Shown: one piece after another, positions 33,253-45,908 of the stretch
Numbering within the stretch: position 1 is the first letter of the stretch
Layout of the letters: each line of letters opens with the position of its first letter
NCBI GenBank assembly: GCA_025558075.1
Contig: JAHLKF010000006.1
Location: forward strand, 434,001 to 498,000
Direction of reading: 5' to 3'
From: Gaertneriomyces semiglobifer
Taxonomy: Eukaryota; Chytridiomycota; Chytridiomycetes; Spizellomycetales; Spizellomycetaceae
Length of the DNA stretch: 64,000 bases
Program-made: the position numbers and the translations under genes
Notes under the pieces: generated by a model
The model's database searches: none
What the model was told of the DNA's origin: nothing
Seen by the model: the letters and a program-made list of their open reading frames with translations, nothing else

Positions 33253-34581
33253 ATGTCAGGATATCCAGGCTACCCGCCGCAGCCTAGTTACCCACCCTAC
33301 GGTGGTCAGCAACCTCCTGCGGGATACCCCGCGCAACCTCCATACCCCCAGCAACAAGCATATCCACCTCAGCAATATCCACCTGTTGCTGGCCAAGGGT
33401 TTCCGTCTGGGGGACAGCCAGGCGCATATTACCCTGCACCAAACTACCCTCCGCAGGGGTACCCTCCCAGTAACGTCGGTGCCCAACCTTACGCTCCATA
33501 CCCACCGCAACAACAAGCGTATCCCCCGCCTGCACAACCGCCATATGCTGGGTACGGACAATTGCCCTACCCACCGGGAGGGCAATCCTATGGCCCGCCT
33601 ATGGGACAAGCATACCTGCCGCCACAACCGTATGCTCCACCTGGCCACAACCCATCATACCTCCTTTCTCCGCACGATGCTGAACGCTGTGCAACTCAAC
33701 TCCGCATCGCCATGAAAGGTTTCGGGACAGACGAAAAGACGTTAATCTCCGTTCTGTGCAACAAGACACCTGATCAATGCCTTCAAATCGTCGAGGCATA
33801 CCGGACTCACGTCAAACGCGAATTGATTCGAGATCTGGAATCGGAAACGTCCAGCCACTTCAGATCGGTGTTAACACTTCTATGTCGACCCCTAGCCGAG
33901 GTGGACGCAGTATGCCTAAAGGAAGCGATGGCTGGGGTGGGCACTGATGAAGATGCGTTGATAGAGATTATTGTGGGCAGGACGCCCGAAGAGCTCATGC
34001 ATATCAAGAACACGTACAAATCCAAGTATGGAAAGGACCTGCTGACTGCTGTTCAATCCGAGACTAGCGGGTACTTCAAAAAACTTTTAACGGAGTTGTT
34101 AAGTCCGAAAAGCGGTGCGCCGATACAGCACGCAATGGCATCCGATGTCGACGCTCTGTATCGTGCGGGAGTGGGAAAACTTGGCACCGACGAAGCGACA
34201 TTCATTCACATCCTAACCAATCGGACACCTCAACACCTCCTTGCGGTCTTCAACGGCTACAATCAGAAGTATGGGATGACCATGTCTCGTGTGATTGAAA
34301 AGGAGTTCAGCGGTGATATTAAGAAGGGGTTGCTCACGTTCGTCAAATGCATCGAAAATAGGATACAATTTATTGCGGAACAGTTCGAGAAAAGCATGAA
34401 GGGCTTCGGGACTAAGGACGACAAACTGGTCAGGCTGACCGTGAGACACAGAGAGCCTGCTATGATGCACAGTGTGAAGCAGGCTTATTTGACGATGTAT
34501 GGGAAAACGCTGTACAAGAGGGTGGAGGGAGAGACGAGTGGTGACTACCGCAAGGCTTTGCTAGCCATTATTGGACAATGA
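33253..34581 (+). CDS. Annexin with proline/tyrosine-rich N-terminus
   Basis: A single-exon gene; 442 residues from MSGYPGYPPQ. The first 140 residues are a P/Y/G/Q-rich tail of PPYPxQ-like repeats, as in annexins A7 and A11 and many fungal annexins. Four annexin repeats follow, each with its calcium loop: MKGFGTDEKTL, MAGVGTDEDAL, VGKLGTDEATF and MKGFGTKDDKL. The acidic calcium partner is present about 40 residues later in repeats 1, 2 and 4 (for example VQSETSGYF). It should bind acidic phospholipid membranes when calcium rises; the tail may drive condensation or protein contacts. An in-frame ATG at 33100 would add 51 residues, but the MSGYPGYPP start is typical. Confidence 0.93.
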   Translation: MSGYPGYPPQPSYPPYGGQQPPAGYPAQPPYPQQQAYPPQQYPPVAGQGFPSGGQPGAYYPAPNYPPQGYPPSNVGAQPYAPYPPQQQAYPPPAQPPYAGYGQLPYPPGGQSYGPPMGQAYLPPQPYAPPGHNPSYLLSPHDAERCATQLRIAMKGFGTDEKTLISVLCNKTPDQCLQIVEAYRTHVKRELIRDLESETSSHFRSVLTLLCRPLAEVDAVCLKEAMAGVGTDEDALIEIIVGRTPEELMHIKNTYKSKYGKDLLTAVQSETSGYFKKLLTELLSPKSGAPIQHAMASDVDALYRAGVGKLGTDEATFIHILTNRTPQHLLAVFNGYNQKYGMTMSRVIEKEFSGDIKKGLLTFVKCIENRIQFIAEQFEKSMKGFGTKDDKLVRLTVRHREPAMMHSVKQAYLTMYGKTLYKRVEGETSGDYRKALLAIIGQ

Positions 34582-34736
34582 AGGACAGAATACTCCCGTT
34601 AATTATAGTTGCAACGAAATGGAGGAACCGAATCGTAATTTGCAAAATGTGCCAAAAATGTGATATGTACATGAAATAACAATGTCTCGTTCCAAAAGAA
34701 ACGTGTGCTTGAGGTTGTTTTTCGCATCCAAAATTC

Positions 34737-36237
34737 TCATAGCCATATATCTTCATCCCTCAATAGGTCGTCCCACTTGCTCCTTGTGCCACGAGAATGA
34801 CTCCTTTCGAATTCCAAGATGCTACCATATTTGGGATCCGCGATTCCAACATAGAGCCCCTCGGCGTCAGGGGTAAATGCCACACCTGATATCTCACCGA
34901 AGAAGTCAATCAACTGCGACGAATATAAGGTATCGTCTTTGCGGTGGCCATCGTTGGAAAACCGGGATACCCAAGAACTATCCTGAACTTCCCCGCCGCT
35001 GAGAAGCTGAGCATCTGCCACTCCAGTCAAGTTCGTCACATGAACAAAATCTGCGGGCTCAGCCCAAACCAAGAATCGTCCGGTCTCATCAAACCTCAGG
35101 CTTCTCACCGCACCCATTCGACTTCCCAAAACCGCGAGCGTCCTGTCACTTGCCAGAAATCGGGTATCATACAATCGCACCGTCATGTCTTGGTTGCCTG
35201 TTGCCAATAACCTCCCGTCAGGACTGAACCCACACGCGAATGAGAAATCCATGTGTCCGGAAAGCGACACTAGCTGTTCGCCGGTATCTGATGAGATTAT
35301 ATTGGTAGTGGGACTATCGCCCACAACACATAACAGGCGCTTGTCTGGTGATAAGGAGGTACAATTGATGGCGTAAGGAAAACTGAATGATTGGGTGACT
35401 GACATGGTTCTGAGACTAAGAAAGCGAGTTTTGTTGTCGTTGGAGGAGATGATGGCGGTAGGTGATGTTGACGAGCGAAGAGTGGATATGGTGATGTGAT
35501 TGGTGATACCGTTCTCTTCTGAGGTTATTGAGCCTTGGTGCACTTCCCTACCATGTTTCGAGGAACCTGACATTGGTGATGAAGATAACCTTCGACAGAT
35601 GTATTCCCCGCTAAATCCGCCTACACAGATCCACCCGTGCTCAGCGGCCATGGTCGATATTTTCATGGTGGCCATTTGATGTTGCCTTAGGTCGAGAGCA
35701 AGTAATGATGTTTTTGTTATTGGGTTGTACTGAATGACTCCATTTTGTGAAGTAAAGAATATATCGTGCTTGGATGTTGCCCACAGCAGGTTACGGAGTT
35801 GAAAGTGGACAATGTGGGGTTTTGTGGTCAAAAGTGTGTGCCGGAAGGTGTAGAATTGGGATTGATACGGAGGACGGACCAACTCCTTTCACATTCACAT
35901 GAGAGTTAGTATCACATTGAATAGAGGTTGTTGCTCCAAGCATGCGACAGGACACACCTACCTCGAGTATCCGGTCCTGGGGTACACTGACATTCTTGTA
36001 ACTGCTGTAACTCCTTATGCGCGCATCCCGAAAATGTGTACGAGGAACATGGAGCTTTGCCCAGTCGATGCCTTGGATATCAACTCTTCCTGATTCGACA
36101 TCTCCAATGGTCACCTCTCGAGTCATCGTTGTATATGACTGGAATGGGGGATGTCAGTCTGATGACGATGACCAATTGAACGACGCTTGGCGAAGAACAC
36201 TCACATCGGTTCCACCATCAGCAGCGGTGGGTTCCAT
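34737..36237 (-). CDS. WD40-repeat protein of the uncharacterised fungal SPBC2A9.03-like family
   Basis: Three exons: 36205-36237 (MEPTAADGGTD), 35962-36138 and 34737-35885; 452 residues. Exon 2 has the family's start region, IQGIDWAKLHVPRTHFRDAR and YKNVSVPQDRILE, and exon 3 continues with HFQLRNLLWATSKHDIFF. WD40-like blades are visible as CGFSPDGRLLATGNQDMTVR and SLRFDETGRFLVWAE. Intron 2 has a perfect TACTAAC branch site. The molecular role of this family is not known to me; WD40 proteins usually act as docking platforms. A TATA-like run (TATATTTATATATC on the minus strand, about 36252-36265) lies just above the start. Confidence 0.82.
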
Positions 36238-37785
36238 CACTATGATGCATAGATATATAAATATATGGAAATTGGTTCATCAGCAGCACTTCAAAACTGC
36301 CATCTGCGGTGCGCCGAAGTCCGCGGAGGAAAGTTGTTGCAGGACGCGGAGCAGCCCGCCAAAACAAAGGAACTTCCACGTACTTATTTCTTTATGGAAG
36401 GGCTTTTTGATCCAGATCTAACTTATAACCGGCAATGCAGGACAAGCTTGTAGTTCGCCTATACAATAGGCAGTGGCAGTCCATCGGTCTTGTGTTCATG
36501 CCAACCCTCAGGCTTACCGATGCGCCGCCACGAGTATGCCAAGCGCGAATCTCACGTTGTTATCAAAGATGAACAGCTCATACCGTCATGATTGAAGGAT
36601 GAAGATGTGGGCGTTTAGAATATGAGCGTTGATCAAGTTTGATGATGCTATCTTGCCGCTTGATGCCCTTTGAATCTTCACGACAGTCAAGCTTTGAATT
36701 ATTCATGTGGAGGTACTGAGGCCATGGCGTCCGGAAAGGGAGCAGAGCTTATCCTTCAACTACTCACCTCGCTGATGTTCATTCAGAATTCATTCCCAGT
36801 ATGGACGGATGTCGGTGGGTGCGGCTGCAGATATGGGTGGACTATCTGATGTTGATGAATACCTGGGTAGGTGTCCGTAATGTTGCGTTGCCTCCAGGCT
36901 ATGAGACGGTTTAATAGGGTTATTGCCCGAAACATATGCTGCCAGTTGATGAACGTAAACCGTGGAATCAATAGCTCTGTGTCCGCGACGTATCAGAGCG
37001 AACGACGAAACGCAACGGTCAACTACCTAACACAGGTCTCTAGCTGTCGGAAATACCACCAGGTCAACAGGTAGGCAAGTATTACATCAACTGAAGTGGT
37101 AGAAGGTGTGGCACCCGTGAAGATTGTCAGAGGTGGGGTGAGTGCTTTGAACAGAATGAGGAACTAGTAGAAAGGAAGACAGGATTATGGATGTTGCGTT
37201 CCTGAGGGGGTAGATTGAAGTAGAGACGGCGCATGAGAGAAGCAAAACAGACTTAGGGTGAGTCGGGGACTACAGACGCACGAATGGGGGAACGAAGGGC
37301 TTTCGCATACAAAAAATAGAGTGGGCGTTCGCGAGAGAAAGAATGATGGTGTACGACTCAAAGTGCAACCGGCCCTGGCTAACATGGGATGATTGTTATA
37401 GTTAGCGGGGCCGAACCATTGGCTGTAAGGAAACTGCTTAGTGATAGCCTGTTCTTGTCCGTCCCCATATATACATAGCTTGCCGCCCTTCCAACACAGC
37501 ACCACCCGTCGGATGTAGAACATTACTCTCTCTCCATTCAGAGTATGTGCACATCTGCCAACAACTTAAACATAAATCGCGCTGCGCTGCGCTCGAGCGG
37601 AGTGATTACGTGAGCGTTTTCACCGAATGACCACAACGCGCGTTGACCGTTCGCAGTTTCAAGCAACTTTTGCATCTGCGGAACTGAGTATTGTTGGAAG
37701 GAGCATCGTTGCAAGCAGAGCGGGTAGTTCTTGGAAGCGACATTGATAGGCAGCAGACGAGCAAAGAGCAAAATCATCGGAGAAG
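36238..37785. other. Intergenic region between WD40 and LIM genes
   Basis: A 1.5-kb divergent spacer. I see no convincing gene on either strand; the open frames are short, low-complexity and share no recognisable family. An AT-rich TATA-like stretch at 36247-36268 probably serves the WD40 gene. Confidence 0.5.
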
Positions 37786-38658
37786 ATGCCACCAAAGTTT
37801 GGAGGTGCACCGCAATGTCCGCGTTGTAACAAGGCTGTCTACATGGCCGAGCAGATTACCGGCCCTGGCGGACTTTGGCATAAATCGTGCCTCACTTGCA
37901 AGGTAAGCATAATGAGGCACCCCGCTCTCATCGCCTCGTATCCTTGTCCGCTACTCGGAACTAAGTGGACCTCCGCCACTTTCATTGGTTACCAGGAATG
38001 CAACCGTCGTCTCGACTCCACGAATCTCACTGAACGCGAGGCGGAAGCCTACTGCAAAAGCTGCTACGGCAAGCTCTTTGGTCCAAAAGGCTACGGTTTT
38101 GGCGGTGGAAGCGGAGTGCTTAGTACAGACTCCACTATTACGGATGCGCAGCGGTTTTCGCCCAGTCCCAGTCCTTCATCGTCACGACAGGGATCAAACC
38201 AGAATCTCTTCAATGCCAGTCCGCGAGGAAGCAATACCAACTTATCCAGCGGCGGTGGCGCTAAAGTGAAGTACGGCGGAAGCGATAACTGTCCGAGATG
38301 TGGAAAGGCAGTGTACTTTGCGGAACAGGTGCGTATCTCAACAGTCAGCGAACAATCATTTCTTCTACCTTGGACACTGAACACCTATTGTGACGCACAG
38401 ATGCTGGGTCCCATGGGCGTGAAATACCATAAAATGTGCTTTCGATGTACAGAGTGCAACAAGATGCTTGATTCCACTACCATGGCTGAGAAGGAAGGTG
38501 TCATTTACTGTCGGCCATGTCACGGCAAGAACTTTGGACCTAAGGTTTGTGCAGCGGGCGATTCTTTGCTCTCTAATAGCTTCCACCTTTATTGACCCTC
38601 AATCTCGTCGTAGGGATATGGTTACGGAGGCGGAGCCGGGGTTTTGCAGACCTCCTAA
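37786..38658 (+). CDS. Two-LIM-domain protein (cysteine-rich protein family)
   Basis: Four exons: 37786-37902, 37996-38328, 38401-38544 and 38614-38658; 212 residues. LIM domain 1 starts CPRCNKAVYMAEQ and continues WHKSCLTCKECNRRLDSTNL and CKSCYGKLFGPKGYGFGGG. LIM domain 2 starts CPRCGKAVYFAEQ and continues YHKMCFRCTECNKMLDSTTM and CRPCHGKNFGPKGYGYGGG. Each has the eight zinc ligands and the GPKGYG(F/Y)G tail typical of CRP/CSRP proteins, which bind actin regulators or transcription partners. A serine-rich linker of about 75 residues separates the domains. The first and third introns interrupt the domains at similar places, suggesting the second LIM arose by duplication. Confidence 0.93.
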
Positions 38659-38800
38659 GTACTCATGTTCACTAATGTGGGATATCACAGGCCTTTATGC
38701 AGCATAGAAATCATTACATTAGAGTGCATAGACGAGGTGTTACTCAGTCATATTTTGGAAATCACATTTTTTTCATCTCAATTACTATAACTCGAAGTAT

Positions 38801-41800
38801 CTACAAGTACAAACTAGCAGCGAAGACAATATCACGTTTGATTTTGTTGATGCCTGCCAGGACGGACATGCAAACGTTAATGATGACACTCAGAACCAAA
38901 CAAAAACTGACACGACATACCTTCTGCGAATTTCGCCTCCAACTCGGTGTTTCCAATACTCTTAGCAGCTGCAACCATTTGTCTCAATAATTCCTCTAAC
39001 CGCCTCATGCATCGGATGATGCTTCCCTCGAAAACATCCGTCATCTTGCAAATCTGACTGAACTTTGCACCCTGACACCATGCATACACAACGTCCATTA
39101 GTTCGGGACGGAAGCTCTGCACGTATTCCTCTTCATCCAGCCCAAGTTTACACTCATTCGAGACTTTGGCAATACGACGTGCGGCTTCTTGCATTATACG
39201 TAACGGCCCAGCAAGCTCATCCCGTAGCTTCGACTTGCCTTCTTCCTTGCCCCCGCCTTCTCCGTAGGCGAAACAACTGAGAAGCGAAACCGTTTGTTCG
39301 ACAGTCAGGTCGTTGAAGGCACCCGCAAACATCATCTCAGTAAGCAGCAGCTCGTCACCTGCTGAGATCTCACATGCGACACGTCCCTTCATTTCAATGA
39401 TATCCGCTTGAGTGAGGTAGCCCAGACGGCGTAGTACACGGTGACGGCACTTGAGTTCGTCAAGTTGAACAACGTTCTCAGCTGATGTCACTTGCTTCTT
39501 GGTATCTTTGATTTTCTGCTCTAAATCCTTCTTGGTCGCATAAAGTTCATACAGTTGGGGTAACTCCTCAGTGTCATGCAACTCGTTCGAGAACAGCTTC
39601 TTCTCCAAAACAGCCACCTTCTTCAATAATTTCTGGAACGATTCGTCCTTGATACCCATATCCGCGACCGGATCCAGCATCGGTAGTCCCTCGGGGAACC
39701 GTCTCAATGCCTCTCTCATCATCTTCAAACACCGGTATCTATTATCTGCTTGCTTCAAGTCATACCTCTCGGGAACGTTCAGCCGCACACTGCTCATGCC
39801 GTCGATCACGTTCAACGAACACGGCACGACAATCAAATCCCCCTTCTCCACATCTGGCGGACATGGTTCAGGCTTAACACCACTTCGTTCCGTCCCAGGC
39901 GCGCAATGCAATAGGATGTCCACAATGTATGTTGGTTCTTCGGCAACAGCAGCAAGGTCTCGGGATTTGAACTTCGGCAACGCCTTCTGAAAGTTAACGA
40001 TCATTCCCCAGCCGAAATTTTTCTCCTTTTCCCCTGTTTCAGGATTGGCATCCATTCTAACCCGACATAGTCTGCCGGGTTGCAAAAATACCATGCAGTA
40101 CTTTGGATGATTCAGGATTTCACGGACATCTCGGTTAAACTCGTCCAATTGTGTTCTCACGGTATAATAATCCTTGATCTCTTTTTCCCGCGGTATCGTA
40201 AGCTCCTCCAGCCGCTTACGATATATTTCTTGTTGCCTCTCCAATTCCGGGATCTTCGAGCACGCTTGAAATTGGTAAAAACTTCTCTCGAGGATGTATT
40301 CCGGGCTGATACCTTCAATCCTCAGCAAGTTCAAAATCATCGCGTACGTCAAATGGAACGCAGAGTTCAACGGGTCCGCAACACCTTTCAACATCGACTT
40401 GGCAACATCAGGCTCCATTTTCTCATCGATCATCAGAATGACAATACCTCGATCATCGAGACCACGACGACCGGCACGACCACTCATTTGGATATATTCA
40501 CCACCTCCCAGCCATCGGCTTTCTTTTCCATCCCATTTCCGCACGGCAGTGAAGACGACCGTTTTGGCAGGCATGTTCAGACCAATGGAGAATGTTTCCG
40601 TGGCGAATAAGACCTTGAGAAGCCCTTCCTGGAAAAGAATTTCGATAACTTCCTTCAAGATCGGTAAGAGCCCAGAATGGTGAATTCCTATTCCGCGCTT
40701 CAACAGTGGCAATAAGTGCAGAATCTGTGGTAAGCTCCGATCATCTTCACTCAACGAAGCTATTGCGTTTTTATACACGGCATCCACCATCGACTTCTCC
40801 TCATCGGAGGTAAAATCCAGCTTTGACAGGACAAGCGCATTCCCTTCACACTCTCTCTTCGAAAACGAGAACACAATGACGGGATGGTACTGCTTTTGCA
40901 TAATCATCTTGATGATCTTGTACAAATCCGTACCACCCGCTTGCAGTTTCCTGTCAGCTTTGCGACGGCCTTCTTTCTTACCATCTTCTTTATTTCCGAG
41001 CGCCCCAATAGCTCGTTGAAAGTTATCCTCCCGAAATTGTCCCTTCTCATCAACAGCCAGGTGAATGCCATCACCACCAGCGGGGAAGAGGTAATGTTGT
41101 AGCGGTGTCGGACGGAAGTCGGTGTAGACGACGTGACAGGGTTGTCCGTGGATCTTGCAAATCCACTCCGCAAACTGCATTGCATTGGGAATTGTGGCAG
41201 ACAAGAATACGTGGTGTACCTTATCGGGTAACAGAATGATCGTCTCTTCCCATACCACTCCTCGGGCTATAGAAGAAATCATATGTCACGTTAAAGTCTC
41301 AAAACCTCAGCGAACCAGAGAAAAGAACACAAACATTTATCTCTCATGTAGTGGACTTCATCAAAGATGATCCATGCCACTTCACGAATGATTTCACTTC
41401 CCCTGTACAGCATGGATCGCAAAATTTCGGTGGTCATCACCAGACATCCAGCTTGCGGGTTGATGGTGACATCTCCAGTCATCAGTCCAACATCCCCAAA
41501 TTCCTGTAAAAGTTCTCTGTACTTTTGGTTGGACAATGCCTGTACAAACGCAAAACCGTCAGCATAGGTGTAGCGTTGTCACAGCAAAACATCGGCAAGC
41601 CTACCTTGATGGGACTAGTATAGATAACCCTCTGTTTATCGCGCAGACTTTGGGCAATTGCGTACTCTGCAACAACTGTTTTTCCAGCACTGGTATGCGC
41701 CGCTACCAAAACACTCTCGTTCCTCTGAATACTGTGTATCGCGGTTCTCTGGAACGGATCCAATGTGAAAGGATATGTCCGTGCTGGTATGGCCGGAGGT

Positions 41801-42297
41801 ACATGCTGCGATATCGGCACATAAGGATAGTCCGGCGGTAATGCGACCTGATGTCTGACTTGATGGCTAATGGTGACTTTGCCTGTAGGTGCCGTTGCCT
41901 GCCCGGGTTCTTGAGCGGCAGCAGCAACACCATTTGGTGCCGCATCAACAAGACTATTTTTTTCTGCTGGAAACTCCGCTTCTACTTCAAACTCAGTAGC
42001 GTCTGATACGACAGGCATGGCATCCTGCATTGGTGCCAACCTTCGTATTTCCGGTACTTTTGGCTTTTTCCTTTCGATGGTATGATTTCTCGTGGAGCCA
42101 TTGGCCGCGCCATCTGGTGTGATTTCTCGCGGGCGTTTTAGCGCTTTCGGTTTGGCCGAGGTTGTCGGGATCTCGACGGCAATATCGTCCTCATCCTGCT
42201 CAAAAACATCAAACACATCTTCGTCATCTCCGTCACCAAACATCTTCGCTCCAACAGGTCTACGTTGTTGCCCCTCTTGCCCCCGGTATTCCGCCAA
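38801..42297 (-). CDS. MTR4: Exosome RNA helicase MTR4
   Basis: Four exons: 41605-42297, 41335-41539, 38921-41266 and 38801-38853; 1098 residues (yeast Mtr4 1073). Signatures: [17 protein letters not shown] (Walker A), [10 protein letters not shown] (DEVH box), [19 protein letters not shown], then the arch/KOW region and the C-terminal helical bundle ending [11 protein letters not shown], which sits in the last short exon. Mtr4 is a nuclear 3'-5' helicase feeding RNA to the exosome, alone or with TRAMP. The arch has the [10 protein letters not shown] and WGMIVNF strands typical of Mtr4 rather than Ski2. The acidic N-terminus ([14 protein letters not shown]) fits. At the exon 2/3 junction the usual DKERG appears as DKSRG. 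Confidence 0.93.
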
Positions 42298-42529
42298 ACA
42301 AAGCCGTATCTCGTGGTAGACGGTTTATGAGCGAAAGTCTGTTCCAAACCAAAGCTGGGAAAAAAGTTTGAGGTGCATTCACAAAGCAGGTTCAAATGGC
42401 ACAGTCATGCAAAGCACTGGCACAGTCATAGTAAGTTCTGTACAAAGATTGTACGCGAATGAGAATTCGAAGGTAATATTCACAAGGTGAAATAAATAAA
42501 AAGTCCTGAAGTATCGCGCATCTAAGAAT

Positions 42530-44728
42530 CTACAAAAAGGTCCGGCGTAAGCGGCCCATTCCTAATCTCCTTTTCACATCGCCTTCACGCCGGAACTGCA
42601 AAATGTGCTGCTTGAACGTCAGAGTTGTCTGAGTAGTAGTCCGTTCTCCGATGCCTTTAGCAACAACCCCTCCAGCAAAGATTTGCGTCCTTAGTGCTCG
42701 CCCAGTTGTTTTGTCTTCAGAGGTGGGCGGGTTAATCGACTCTCGGGATCCTGTTGACCCAGAGCCAGGTGTGTCTGATTGTGTTGGGCCCTCCATATCA
42801 GCCCTCTTCCTTTTGGAAGGACATTGATCGCCAGCATCCTTACAAGTTGTGGTCTTCGTTGACTGGAAGAAAAACTTGGCAAATGCTGGCGTGCGCGGAG
42901 AGCTCTTCGCCCCAGTCATCAACGATCTTTCAGCTGAAAGGGAATGGGTGGGCTTTAATGAAATCTTTGTGCTGCTATCTTGTGAAGGCCTTTTCGGTAC
43001 GTTTGGTGCGTCGGTGACCTTCTCAGGATATATGCGACCCGTTTGGTTGGTGCCAAGGCTGAGGCTGCTCAAGTTTTTGAAAAATGGAGAAACGGAGGGA
43101 GAAGCTAGGTTTGATATTTCGTTCAGGGCCTTGCTCTCAGCTTTCACGTTCAGGACGGTGCTCTCGGTTTTCATATCTAACTTAGCCACCGGGGCACGCC
43201 GGGCATGAAGGATGCCGCTATGCGTAACAGGAGTCACTTGATGATCTTGCGAAAGGAAGATTCCACTATCGTTACGATGGTGTGCTGGTGACATAAGGCC
43301 ACATGTGTCAGTTGGCTCTGTCTCACAGAACCGGTTTTCTTTTCCGTCAATTGCTGCACCCCCGTCAGATGCCGCGTGTACGCGCAATTGTATTGGGTGA
43401 TCGTCATCTGCTGACCCATTAAGCGCCGTGTGATCATTCTCAAATGGTTGCTTGGAATCCGGATGCAGTACCCCGGTGGCGATTCCTTCCGCTATCTCAG
43501 GGGCAAGATCCGATCCGAACGCTCTCGCAAGATCGGCACACTGGCACATCTCAATCCGTAGCGTTTCCGGTAGTGGTGTCAAATGTACAAGCTTCTTTTC
43601 TCGAGGATCGTATACGAGTTGATGCAGAAATGTGAGTTCAGCGAGGCGAAAGCGCCGGATATAACCATCTGGAAGTTTTGGCGCTTTGCTTGCCCTTCCC
43701 CATCTCCAGCTTGGGAAAACCTGGAAATCGTCGTACCCCGCGTTAATCATTCAACATGTATATCACCGGTAACACGGCAGTACTGACATCTTCAGCGTAC
43801 TTGTGTTTCAAGAAGGTAAACGCTTTCTTTAGACCGATACCGTGTGGAGATTCCAGATAATCGCATCCGGACAAGATACACATCTGCCGAAATCTCCGCA
43901 AAGTCCACGATTCTAAACCGGGCACTCTTCCAAAATCGTCAATTCGAATCTCCACCAAGTTTCCTTCTTTGTCCAGCTTTGTGAGAACCTGACGACCTGC
44001 AGGTCAACTCGGAGTGCCTTCAGCGTGCTTCCAATGGTTATTGTGTTACCTTTGGACACCCAAACACAAGCAGATCTGAGTCTTCAGTGATAGCAGCATC
44101 AGCCAGTCCCTCCTTCACAAGGTATGCCAGTTGCGCATCCGCCTCATAAGGCGCAACAATATACTCTATACCCTCAGCCTTCAGTACCTACCAATGCACA
44201 TCCAGCAATGCATCAGTATTGAAGTTTACAAATGGAAACTAACCATAATGCCGAAATACCTTGATAAGTTCGTATGCCATATGTGGAGTCACATTCACAC
44301 ATTGCTGAAAGTACTCGTTCGCTTTTGTCTTTTGTCCGTTTTGCAAGCAGCTATGCGCCTTTCGTAAACTGTCCTCTCTTCTCTTGCGTCGTTGGGTTTC
44401 AGTTCCGCTCTTCATAGAAAGCGATCCACCGTCGAACACCAGGATCGGCCGGACATCATGAGCAGTCAACAGACGCACTTGGCGCATACAATAGTCCACA
44501 TATCTGATGAGCACAGAGATGGTAAGCTATTGATCGCCCGCCTATAACGCAGTGCGAGAATACGCACTTTGTGGTGGCCTGTCCGGTAGCGAGCTCTAGG
44601 GCACAAGTGAAGACGCCACGATGGAGCCAGACATAAGTATCCACTACAAGCGTTTTTCCGGCAAACTTACTGATGTGAGAATGGCGATGGATTTCTTTCA
44701 GGAACGGCAGTAGCCCTTGAATCCCCAT
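42530..44728 (-). CDS. EXO1: Exonuclease 1 (RAD2/XPG-family 5'-3' exonuclease)
   Basis: Five exons: 44568-44728, 44260-44503, 44050-44187, 43788-43988 and 42530-43720; 644 residues, a little shorter than yeast Exo1 (702). The N-nuclease half starts [15 protein letters not shown] with [11 protein letters not shown]; the I-nuclease half has [28 protein letters not shown] and [18 protein letters not shown]. All catalytic acidic residues I can check are present. The long C-terminus is disordered; FAKFFFQ resembles the MLH1-binding box of Exo1, an inference only. It should act in mismatch repair and DNA end resection. The donor of the fourth intron (GATGTCAGT) is the weakest splice call. Confidence 0.92.
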
Positions 44729-45153
44729 TTCCTCACGACCCCCAGTTCCATTGATGAGTTTTGTGGGTGGAAGTCTCGCACGCGCTTCTGGACGTCAAAA
44801 AGTGCCAGCGTGAACGGACAAGCAAACAAGGAAATATTTATGCAGTGGCATTGTGCACCGTCAGATGATTGCTATAAGGAGGACGCCTAGATCTTAGATT
44901 CAAATCTCCCAATTTCATTGACGCATTCAAATCATAGTCAAGATCAACCCATTCCGTAGAGAATGGCAACACATCATGGAGAAGGAATCAGAGCAAGACC
45001 AGAAAATTCGGTTATAGTCACGCTAGTGTATTCTTGAGGCACACAGAACCTCTGTTTGTGATGAATATACATCGATTCTGTCGCCGGGAAACCGACAGCA
45101 ACCACTCCCCCAGAACCTCCCCAAACGTCATCGATGATCGCGCGTTAACCAAT
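44729..45153. other. Intergenic region, EXO1 / eS7
   Basis: About 425 bp holding the EXO1 promoter and the eS7 3' end (both genes on the minus strand). Nothing coding seen. Confidence 0.6.
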
Positions 45154-45908
45154 CTATTCCTGGCCAGCGAGAGGGAACTCGAAGATAACTTCCTTGCCAG
45201 TCAACTTCTTGTAGGCAGATGCGAAGGTGTCGAGCTTGTATTCGAGGGAGGTGTGGTCCTTGCGGTCCAAGAAGCTAAGTAAATGCAAAATCCGTCAGAT
45301 ATTTGCACACTCTCAAGATGGCGGTCATGGTGACAGCTCAGAGAATGCAAAAAGGGTACTTACACCTTGACCAACTTGGAACCATCCACGCGCACCTTCG
45401 TCCGCTTGCCTACAATCTCGGTGGGGTACACGAGGTCCTCCAAAAGTCTCTCGTGGACAGAGGTGAGAGTCCTGGAACGAGGACGGGGTTGGGTGACACG
45501 TGCACGGCGGGTAGGCTTGCGAAGGATACGACGCTGGGCGACCAACAGGACGTGACGGTCGGAGAATTTCTTCTCAAGCTCACGTACGAGACGGACGTGG
45601 GCCTTGTGGTACTGCTTCAACAGCGGGACGGGGACGAAGATGATGATGGCCTTCTTTCCGTGACCAACATCCACCTGAGAATCGGGAGCACATCATGAGG
45701 ATGATCGGTCAGCAAACTCCAGCTCATATAGATGTTGCACAGTTCAGATGACACACACCTCCTTGGCGCTGACAAACTGCAGACCCCTCAGCTCCTCCTT
45801 GAGCTCAGGAACGTTCTGCTCGAGCTCGAGGATGTTCTGAGCAACCTGGACCTCAAGGTCGTCAGGTTCTTGACCAGCAGGCTTAATGATCTTGGACCTG
45901 ACGGACAT
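45154..45908 (-). CDS. RPS7: Ribosomal protein eS7
   Basis: Three exons: 45759-45908, 45364-45674 and 45154-45274; 193 residues, the usual length. Exon 1 reads [20 protein letters not shown]; exon 2 contains [52 protein letters not shown] and YPTEIVGKR; exon 3 ends [14 protein letters not shown]. It is a small-subunit protein needed for 40S maturation. A possible 5'-leader intron ends at a CAG/TAG just before the start, in keeping with many fungal ribosomal genes, but this was not resolved. Confidence 0.96.
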
